Made by a program: the position numbers and the translations under genes. A DNA stretch of 64,000 nt from Lepturacanthus savala (lineage: Eukaryota; Chordata; Actinopteri; Scombriformes; Trichiuridae): the NCBI GenBank assembly GCA_030544235.1, contig CM060465.1:15819988-15883987 (forward strand), read 5' to 3'. Shown here one piece after another: positions 49,282 to 60,448 of this stretch; the first letter of the stretch is position 1, and each line of letters begins with the position of its first letter. Under the pieces are notes generated by a model, which saw only the letters and a program-made list of their open reading frames with translations, did no database searches and was not told where the DNA came from.

Positions 49282-52200
49282 GTAAGTAACAGTTTGATTT
49301 ACTTTTCATGTTGGAGTCTTGGGCCAATAGTGTTGCTGGTATAGTGTTGTAAACCCTTCTTTGAGCTTTCTATGCTGCACTGATGTCACTGCATCTACAC
49401 ACTATCTTACTTCAAAACTTAAACACATCTACATCACTTTGTAAAGTGAACCCAGTGACTTAAAAAAAGACATCAGGTGTGACTCCTAAAACTCTTCTTA
49501 ATTGGCAAAAGGTTATTTAAAAGGGGTAGTTTTATTTTTTGTTTTCTTGTTTGGCTTTGTTGAAATCATCTGCCATTACATTTTTGTTCTTTCACTGCAG
49601 CATTTTTCTGTAGTAGTATAATAATATTGTATTTTTAACTCTGATACTCCATATTGGCTGATAAGTAAGTTCAAGTATTGTATTGGGAAGAAAAAAAAAT
49701 CATATTTGACCATCTGTAGCGACAGCTAGCAGCATGCTCAGCTTTGCTCAGCATGAAGACTAAAAACAAGGAACAGACAAAACATGGGGGAAAAATATTT
49801 TTTTGCTGCTTTTTATGTATGAAACAAATATAATGGGACATTTTAAAAGGGGTTTGCGTAATTTTCAAAAATTCCTTCTCAATAGCAACACCCTCTCGGT
49901 GGCTTTTAGACAAGTTCACGCGCTGGCAGCAGCAGTTTTTGCTTCTCATAATAACCCATAAATATCTCTCATTTTGCAAAACGCAGCATGTCCTTCTGCT
50001 GTAGCTCACATTCAAACACAGGCGCAGAACAAACACACACACACCCTGCAGACTGGATGGTGATTTGTGAAATGTCGGATTAAACTTCTGGACTAATTAC
50101 CATCATGGGTAAACCAAAAAAAGGGGTAAACTATGTTCTGCTAATCACTCTGGTGCTTTTCTGCTCCTTTTGTTAAGTGAGTTATTGTGTTTTAGCTGTG
50201 TGACCTTTCTTTGACTCATTATTGCAGCCGTGTTTTGTTGTGGTATGTGTGCTTGGTGCTAGCCATCTCATTAGCTGGAGAGTTAATATATGCGTGGTGT
50301 TTGTAGTTGGATAACCCTGTTTGTTGTGGTGGAAGCCATAAAGGGTAACAGCAGAAATGCGAGGCACACTGGAGTGTGCAACATTCCCGATCTGAGCCCT
50401 TCCAGCAAAAATCATCCCACAGGCTCTTATAGTCAACCCAGAAAGTCGTAAGGGTCTAATTTTTTAAGTTACGTTACAGCCCATCGCACCAAAAAGGATT
50501 ACAACATAAGTAAATTGCTTCACAAATGTTACACAGAGCCTGTTTAATTAGTGAGCTTTAGAGATGTTAATTGAGGCATTTTTTGATGCTAAATTAACCT
50601 AATCTCCTCCTTGCTTGAACTCCATTTATAAAACACAGATAGGAGAGCGGTTTGATCTTCACATCTATCTCTTGGAAAGAAAGTAAATTAGCATGGATGG
50701 GATTATCTGTCTGTATTAACCAACATCACAAGCACATTCACTGCAATGCCGACCACTATGTCTTGCATTTTGTGTATATTATGACTAAGTATAACTAATA
50801 TAGATGCTCTAATGTGTGTCTTTACGCTCCCAGCTGAGGATATTTTCCATTAACTTTTGTTACAATTTAAGGCACTGTGTGGACACTTTAAAAATATTCA
50901 GATGGCAGGAGTTTTTTATCTGTAGAAGAATTCCAGGAGCAATCCTGATGAAAACTGGTGCGGCCTATGTATCATTTTCAGCTCTTTCATCTCAGTGACT
51001 CTTGCTCATATCCTTTGGTTGGAAGAGATAATTAGTGAGCATTGTTGTCTGCCACTGTGTATTTTTGTTATTATTACCCCAGGGAGTTGCTGTTGTCAAA
51101 AAATTCCAATCCTACACACAGTCTTTAATTTGACCATACATTGCTGTATACACGGTTTCATTTTATTCAAATCCGTGTTGGAATATAATTCACAATCTCA
51201 ACATTAGCATAGTGGGCAGGGTGTTTCTTTTTTTTTTTTTTAATTTGATTTACCATGCCTGACTTCATTGATATTCATTAAAAACACAACAACTAAGATT
51301 GTGTATTGCACAGTGTATAATAACTATCCTGTAAACATTGAAATAAAAATATCTATTATTATTTTCTGACAGGGTCTGCAGCACTATCAAACGCTTTCTG
51401 TGTGTGTGTGTGTGTATGTGTGTGTGTGTGTGTGTGTGTGCGTGTGTGTGTGGCAAAGGGGAGGGCAGTTAATTACATGGCAGCTACATGTTTAGTAGGA
51501 CACTAGGACAGTGTCATTACCATACATCCTTCTCCGTCCTCTTCATCGTCATCATCCTCCCTTGTCACTGGACCAACTAACCCACTCCTACAAGTGCTAC
51601 ATGCTCTTCATCCCTACCAGTCATATGTTTGTTGAGAAGTAAAACAGTAACGCTTTTTTTGAAGGTACCATCTTGAGACTGATATAAATATAATGTCAAT
51701 GTCATAAGCATTTATGAACACTGTCATTAATTGTCTTCTTCTTTTTTTTTAACAATGACAGGTTGAAATTGAACTGTCAAATAAAGTGTTACCACTGCGG
51801 TAACACTTCAAATAAGGTGTTAGCGTTACGGTAAAACTTTATTTGACAATCAATGTCAACCTGTCATTATACAAACCAAATAGCATTTAATGACAGTATT
51901 CCTAAATGTTTATGACATTGACATCATATTCATGACACTAATGACCGTGTCATGTCAGTTTTATGACAGTATCTTCAAATAAAGTATTACCAGTGAAACA
52001 TTACAGGGTCTTTTCTCTAACCACGACTGACTACTATAATGTCTGAAAAACTGAAATACGCATGTCTCCTGAGAGTGTGAGTTATCCTTAATGTATTCTT
52101 GTTTAACAACCCCTCTTATTTTATGTTTGTGTATAGTTATCATTGGCAATGTCTGTTTTTCTTATTTGTGCGGCTGTATTCCCATTTGGCCTCATCCACT

Positions 52201-55200
52201 TGAATTTAAGTCTTGCTGTTTGTTTGTTTGTTTCTAGTATTGTCTCTGTTGTTGTATGGTGTCCTTCATTGTCTAGGTTAAAGTCTTATTTTAGAGCTTT
52301 AGCCTCAGTCTGGAAATGGCAGGGACCTGCAAACACAGGATAACAGCTGCCAAGTCATTAGGTCACACTGCAACAGAGGTGATGAGGAAGAGAAGAAGAT
52401 GAGGCCATACATATAGAAAACAACAGGCAGAGGAAACATGTACAGCGGGAAACTGGAAGCTGTGAAATGATGAAAGAGGGAAGGGGGGTATGAAATAGAT
52501 TTGTGAATAAAGTAGAGCCAGTGGGAGGAAGGAAAACAAATGCATGATCTAGAAAACAAAAGGAAGAAAGATACATGACCTTACCAAGCAGGACAAACAT
52601 GTCAGTCGCTACAGTATTTCTCTGTTCAAGAGCTTGTGTTTTCTGCCTTTTTATTTATACTTAATGGAGAAGTCGTTGTACATTGGGCCTCACCTACTGT
52701 ACTTGAAAATAAATTGAACAACTCTTGAAATCCAGTGATGTATGAAGTACATGAAAGTCATACTTGAGTAAAAGTATGGACCTCTTACTAAATAACGAAA
52801 GCCTCCTATTAGCATATTACTTGGGTAAAAGTCTTACAAGTATGTTATTATTGTATTTTAGTATTTAAATAGTTCTCTGATGTCAATGGTTGATGTCATT
52901 GAAAAGTAAATGTTGTAATGAAAAGCAAACATTCTTGAGAATTTTGAGAATGACTATTGGATGGCCATATCGGGTCATTTTCAGTCTTATTCCATTGAAT
53001 TTCGATTTTGTTTTATGATAAGTAACAGTTCCTTAGGAAAAATGTAGTGGAGTAAAAGTTAAAGTTATAGGAAATATATACAAATTCAACTACAGATACC
53101 CCTAAAAATGAGTAATGTAATTAAGTATTATTACTTTTTTTCCATTTCACCACTGTTGAAATCAAGTAGTTATTGGGTTTGATTTAGATTTCTACAACTC
53201 TGCATAAATTACATTTATAAAAGGAAAACCATTCATACAACTGCTGGTATTCAATACCACCATTACTACTAAGGAATTAATAGAGATATCTCAAAAATTG
53301 TCTCAAAGACCCTGGACTTTCCTAAAAAAAAGAAAAAAAGTGTTTGTGTGTGTACTGAACCACATTAAACACATATGTGATGTTGCATTCAGCAAACATC
53401 CACCACTGAGGATTAATAAAACAATTTAAAACTTAAGTCAAGATAATGGATGGAAGAGAAGGCTAGAGAAAGAGTAGAGACTAAGAGAACGAACAGAAGG
53501 AATGAACAGAGATCTCATGAGGATTAATAGAATCAATGGCCTCCATATGTATTCTATGGAGAGAGCCATAATGTCAAAGTGAAGGTTTGCTCTTTCTGTC
53601 ACTTTTTCTTGTCTGTGGAAATTTCTTCAGACAAAAATGACTTTTGTGGAGAGATGATGTAACCAAACAAAAATGGCTAAATTACCAGTCTGTTTTTTTC
53701 CCTCACTTGGATTGACTAGCTGTTAGTGCCACGTTCAGTCAACCAGTGTTAAGAAAGGTGAAAAACGATTAGGTGTATGCATGACTGGAGTGTAAACACT
53801 TCAATTCAAACCCATTGTTGTTGTGAGCTCCTGCCTCAGGAGAGGAGGGAGTTGAGCATTCAAGAGAGAGAAATGTTTTAAGGGATGTTTAATTCGGTTG
53901 ATTTGGCAGGATTTAAATTATGTTTTAATTGGGTGAAAAGTTATCACATTTAGGATGGAAAGCATTAACCCCCAACCACCACTTTTTGTCGAGGACCTAG
54001 TTCTAATCAATGGATTGGAAGATTTATGGTGATGGGCCATTTTTCATTTGGCAATGGCTATGTATGCTGTCATGTTCATTTAATCTAAATATCTAGTTGA
54101 TCAGATTGCCAGGTTAGAACTATCCACTGTATAACAGTAGTTTGATGTCAGCCTTATTACATTTTTTATATTTCAGTGTAAATAAGTCAACATTTATCTA
54201 ACCTCAGTTTTGTAAGAACTAATCTAAGAACTAGTTTATGCTTTGTGACTCTTTAGTTTAGTGATACAGTAATCTCCATTTGGTTAATACTTAGTATGTT
54301 ATAATCAGTTTGAACTTCAGATCAGCTGATGTATCTGACCTCTGAAAATGTTTTTCCAATGTGAAATGTTGGTCTAACAAAAAAAAAAAAAAAAAGAGCA
54401 GAAAGGAAAAAGTTGTATTTGAAAGTATTTTTTTTCAGTCAGCTGAAAGGAAAGAGGTTAGAAGGCATTTGGCATGGCAGCCAAAATAACATCTGCCAAA
54501 AAAAAAAGTAGCCCCTGAACAACAGCAGCGCAGCATGCCAAGCTAGTTCTGGCATCACGCAGGGGGTTGGAGGCCGAGGGATGGATGGATCAGGGAGGAT
54601 AGAAAAATGGAAAAGGGAAGAAAAGAAAGAGACAACATTGGTGAATGAGGGAAGACCTTTAGAAACAATTTTGTAGAGAGTAGAGGGGAGTGATAGCCAG
54701 AATTAGTGGTCTCTGATCAGCACTGATGACCTGCAGCATCCCAGAGAGATGAAGAAGAGGAGGAGAAACAAAGACATAAACAAAGAGAAATTAGAGAGAA
54801 GGAATTATACATGAGGGCAACGAGACTGCTGAATAGAACATGTGGAATGAAAATATAAGCAAATGAGGTCTGTGTTGGGAAAATTAATTAATTAACATGG
54901 GCTGATGGTGGATAAAAAGAAATGGTGACAAAGTCACAAAAAGTCTACAAAAATAAAAAGGGCAAAAAAACAGAAAGGAAAAGATGGAAAGCTGCAACAC
55001 GGTGGATGTACATATCCTGATGAAACTTTTTGCCTTAGCATTTTGTTTTTGGGGGATTTTTGTGTGCGAGTGTGTGCTGTTTTCTCTTCACACGTACGAA
55101 TGCACATTTGTCTGCGATTTGGCAGACACTCAAATTGGTACAAGATTTGTTTTTTTCTAAATCGCATGATAGGCGACCGCTGCAGTTCAAAAGCATGATT

Positions 55201-58200
55201 CACCCCAAAATGCCACTGACTAATTTTATATTCATAGACAAAGCAAATATATTTTTTCACTCTTGGCTGTAAACATGAGGCACCCACAATATTTCAAAAC
55301 ATAGGGATTAAAGGCAGGCGCACAGAGCACAGTGTGACCCAAAACCTTATTTTAAATCGTGGCATTGATGTAAAGCACCTAAAGCCAGATGCAGCTAGCT
55401 TCATCCAACTACACATACAGTCCAACATTTACTACCAATTTTTATAAAAACTAATAGTCCAAGGATGGCAAAGGAAGAAAAGAACAAATCTATCCATATG
55501 TTAATTGAGCTATAATCACAGGCTATTAAAACAGCCTAACTACAACATATCTCTTGTAGTTGTAGAGCTAACTACAACATATCTGTTGTAGTTAAGAGAG
55601 GAGCATAGTCACTTGTTGACAGAGCTATGTATAACTGATCATCCACATAGTTGTGGTAAGTGACGTACTTATGCACAATTTGACTTAGTGGGAGCAAATA
55701 CTGTAGAGGTTCAATAGAAGAGGTCAGAGAATCGAACCTTGAGGTACTCCACATCCTGCTAGTAAGTTCAGATATGTAATTTCCAATGGAAACAAAGCAC
55801 TCCCTGTTTTGCATTGATTTGTCAACAGTACTAAGATTTAGTCAAACAAGGATTTTGTATGCACTGGTGTTCATATGAATGTCATAGTCATAGTGTTCAT
55901 AAGAGTAACAATATATATATAATATATATATATTGTATATAATAACAATATATGGTGAAGTAGACCATTAGAGTAGTTAGTTTTTGGTAGATAGTTTTTG
56001 GTAAACATTTTTTCCAAGTATTTTACTAGTAAAGGTTAGATTACATTTTGGAAAATGCCCAAACAGAAGGAGCTGTTAACTATACATACTGGACATACAA
56101 CTTTCTGCATAGTGATACTTAACTGTAGGAACAAGAAGAAAAAAACATATTCTTGCATGAAGGGGGAACTCATCAAATAGTATCTCACGAAATAGCAAGA
56201 AATGCCTCCATAATTGCCTGCAAAACTGTTTTTTGGACCAACAGTCCAAAACGCAAACATAACAAATAAGTCACAGAGGACAATTAAACGTGTTTGCCGT
56301 GAAGTCAGATCCACTGAATGTTTTGCACATTGCTTAAAAAGTAACTTGATTCATTAATTACAGAAATGGATGGGTATTCATTTTCACATCCACTAATCCA
56401 TGATTAATTTTTTCACTCTTTTCTGCCTTTTTCTGTTTTACAGCTACAGGCTCAACTGTATCTCTGTTAAACATTTCATAACAACCTGAGGTCAATTTAA
56501 ACCAACATCGCACTTTAATTCATTGAACTGGTTGTTTTACTTGGTAAAATAGTTCAATATGACACTAAGGTTCACCAACTTCATAAGGGTTCATGCATAT
56601 TAAAAAAGCTCACTATTGCTGTTGTAACATAGGCTATTAATAGTCATATTGTTATATGTCAATATGTATATATTGTTACTGTTAACATTCATAGTCGTAG
56701 GGTGTTTTATATTTTATTCTGTTTAATATCTGCTTCATGATTTATCATATAAATGATGTGGCTTATTGACATTGTAATGGCTCCATTCAGACTGAAACAC
56801 TTAAATGGTATTTGATGTTTTCAAACAGGACATTTAGCAGTGCATTAAAGCCATTTTCAAGGTAGCCAAAGAGGAAATCCTGAATACAAGTATTCTTGAC
56901 AAGACGCTAATAGCTTCAGGTTCATGATGTTACTTATCCCTATTAAGCCTTTGACATTTATGTACTTACTTGCAAAATAAAGGAGTACAGAGAATATTTA
57001 CAGCACCGTTTAAAGTAGCAATTCCTCATATGTTCCTTCCTTTTCCCAACTTCTTTCTGCTCCCTTCCGCTTTAAATTCTACACACGACTTTCATGTTTT
57101 TCACCATCACCCGTCACCGTTCTGTCACTTTTGTTTATCCGTACAAATACAACAGTTCAGATGATGGACAGTGTAAAAGAAAACTTGTCTGGCGAGTCAC
57201 GATGTAACTTTTAACACTGGTGTAATTTGAACAGTTTATGTGTAGACCTTGGAAATGTCTTCACACGGAGAAGGAAGGGCCACAGTCTTCTTATTCAGAT
57301 TGTTTTTGACATGTGGACAGCAGTGCTTCCAGTTTTCTGACCACAGCTCCAGTCTGAGTGCATCCTGTCACTCTGACACATGGCGGTTGCCTACACACAC
57401 ATGCACATGAATTTGCATACGAATGCAAAAAAGGGAATGCATACACACATACATTGTGTACACAAATATTAAAGTCAATTGTCAGATCTGATTTGTCTAC
57501 AAAAAACAAAGTACACATTCTAACCATTGTCTCTTTCCCCCTCTCTCTCTGCCTAGATGTTACAACCCCAGTTCAAGCCGCACAGCATCCAGCAGGTGCT
57601 GATGAGGTTGTTCCAGGTATTTTACATTATTATTACCTTATCTTTTTATTACTCTGGTATTTTCAAATCAGTCTTTATTTCAGTCTCTTGGGCGAAGGCT
57701 GTGGGGAGCAGATTGTCTTTGAGATGTCAGATATATCAAGGATCTGGCTCATTCCTTTTTAAATGTACCTGTATATCTCCTTTTTTTCCCTCCTGACTCA
57801 ACACAGAGCAGTTCTTTCACATAAGACTGTAGGTTTAAATATCTCATAGGACAGAAGGGGCTCATGTATTTTTCATAGATGGGTCTCATGAAGAATTCAC
57901 CCCAGTATCGTGAGCGTTTTCTTTCTTTCTTTTTTTTACAGGTCTAAGCTGCAGGTTAGATGATTTGATGTATCTTACTAATCTAGTCCTGTTTCATTTC
58001 CTCATTGGCTTGAATCCAGTCTCTCCTTGATTTGATCATGGCCGTCTCATCGCAGGTGATCCCCGGAAGGTCGCCGTATGGCTCGTGGGATCCAGGCCGC
58101 TGCCTGCGCTGCGCCGTGGTGGGCAACTCGGGAAACCTCCGCGGGGCCGGATACGGAGCGACCATTGATGGACACAACTTTATCATGAGGTGAGAGGGCT

Positions 58201-60402
58201 GGATGCATTGACTGCAGACCAGGGAGCGGATTTTAAGGAGGAAGTGGAGGAGATATGATGACGCGAGGAGGAGAAAGAGTTCATGTAACAGCTCCATACA
58301 TCACCACTGCACAGTTGTAGGATAAGAAGCAGATTGTGTGACATTAAAGTCACATCATGTAAGAAGGACTTACAGAGAGGCAGACAGCAGATGCCTATAT
58401 GATACGATATTTAATCTTGCTCTTTAATGCTGTCTTGTATTCAGCTCTCCCATTGGTTAGCAGTGGGGTCATTTGGCTCATGGCAGGTCACCAATCAGGC
58501 CTTTATGTACTTCAAAGCTGAAATGTATAGATTGTATCTCTCACACACACACACAAGCGCACACACACACACATTCGTGCAGAGAGGCACATAAATCCTT
58601 TTGTCTCAATCAATCCATTCCCCCGGTCGTTTTGTGCAGCAGTGATGAATCACAGTAGCTGATTGTTGTCATCTGACATGAAAACACAGCTATATGTTGT
58701 TTCCTGCAGCGCGTGTGTGCGTGTGTGTGTGTGTGTTGTGGCCACGTGCTGGTGCCATGAGAGCCTCTTCAGAAATGACTCGTATTTTGTGTTTGTGCCT
58801 GGTAAAGGCATTAGCATCCATTAGCACCCTCAGCAATTCCTGTGTGGGCAGCCACCGACTTCCACCTCCTGTAACATTTTCTCGTTTCTGTGCTTTGATT
58901 CTCATTTGTTTTTAAAATCAGCTGAAACTGAACCGCCTCCGCCCACCTCCTGACTGTCTGACTTTTCCCTCTCGCTATCGTAACAAACGGCTACTTTGTT
59001 TGCCAGCGTATAGGAAGGTACACTGAGTGGCCATTTTTTTTTCAGGTGCACCTTCCTGTTTACATAAACAGCTAATTCCTCCAGGCAGCAAGTCACGTCA
59101 ACTAAATACAGAAAAAGTCTGAAGTACACAGCCAGAGCAGAGTGGATCATTGATGAACCAAAATCTGCTGACAGCTGCCCGGTTGGTGGAGTGTTTTTTC
59201 ACATGAACTTCAGAATAGGCATTGAGGAAAAGGTGAAGAAGGATGGGCAACATCAACTTGGCACCGGAGTAAAGATAAGGGTAAACATGGAGGGACTGAA
59301 CAGCGGCTGCAGTCGCAGATGAGGATGAACCACCCAGAAGGTGGTCTTTTGTCCCTGTTTTGTTTTTTTAGAAACACTTTTTTTTTCTTTTACAAATGAA
59401 AATCTATATTAATAACTAAAACAAATTAAATTAAATACACTCAGCAGCATGGTATGAGCAGCAGCTCATAGCGACTAGTGTTAGTCATTGTTTCAGTAGC
59501 CTGCTGTGTAACTGACATCACAGAGTACGTATTATATTATGTTTCAGTATTCACAGTTAACTTGACACATGAGGCTCTCCACGGAGTTTTCATTTCTTTA
59601 GTTTTTATTGTTTACTGTGAGGGTGCACTTTCCCCACTCTCATTTGCAGCAGGCAGCTGTTGTCAGCCAGAATAAACCCACAGTGTTCTACCTGTGACAG
59701 TGGCAGCGACTAGTTGGTGAAAACAGCAGAACATTAGGCAGCTACAGATGTTGCCCTCAGGCGTTCATCTGGCTCATTGTATTCATCTGGGGGACAGAAA
59801 CACGACTCCAAATGAAAACTAATGTCGGTCCCTGTCTGTTTGCCATCAAATTAAGAAGTTCATAATGTCACTTATGATCAAAATAATCAATGGTGCAGGT
59901 TTAACACATTGATTTTGATCTAATTTTTAAAACATTTTCACCATGTTCCAGAAATAATACAGTTTTTTTGTGAATTGCAGAAATTCTTGAGAAACAGTTT
60001 TAATATGTACTTGACTCCAGGTGGCGCTGGAGGCCTTCCACCTTGCTAGTTTAACCCAGTGCACATCTCTCACATGCTCCTAGGATAAACCTGGCCCCCA
60101 CGGTGGGCTACGAGGAAGACGCCGGCAGCCACACCACTCACCACTTCATGTACCCGGAGAGTGCCAAGAACCTGGCGGCCAATGTCAGCTTCGTGCTGGT
60201 CCCCTTTAAAACGCTGGACCTGGTCTGGATCACCAGCGCTCTGTCCACCGGTCAGATTCGATTGTAAGAAGACACGCACGCAGACAGTCCAGTTGTGAGA
60301 AGCCCTGAGAGTCGCTGGGCTAAAACAATCTGTCAGCTGTCAATCAATCCAAACTCCCAGCTGCAGCAATCACACATAATGCTGATTGAATGCATTTAAT
60401 CA

Positions 60403-60448
<46 letters not shown>

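Larger units (their letters stand above)
49282..57556 (+). other. st3gal2: st3gal2 intron after coding exon 1 (8.3 kb)
   Basis: GT-AG intron holding a (CA/GT)n tract (51398-51452), the inverted MITE pair (51646-51992), a hAT-like MITE (52733-53157), a poly(A) run (54379-54395) and a short direct/inverted aactacaacatatct repeat (about 55538-55594). No additional exon recognised. Confidence 0.75.

Noticed and set aside
57983..58297. A 104-codon minus ORF over st3gal2 coding exon 3
   Set aside because: Antisense shadow of a conserved sialyl-motif exon.
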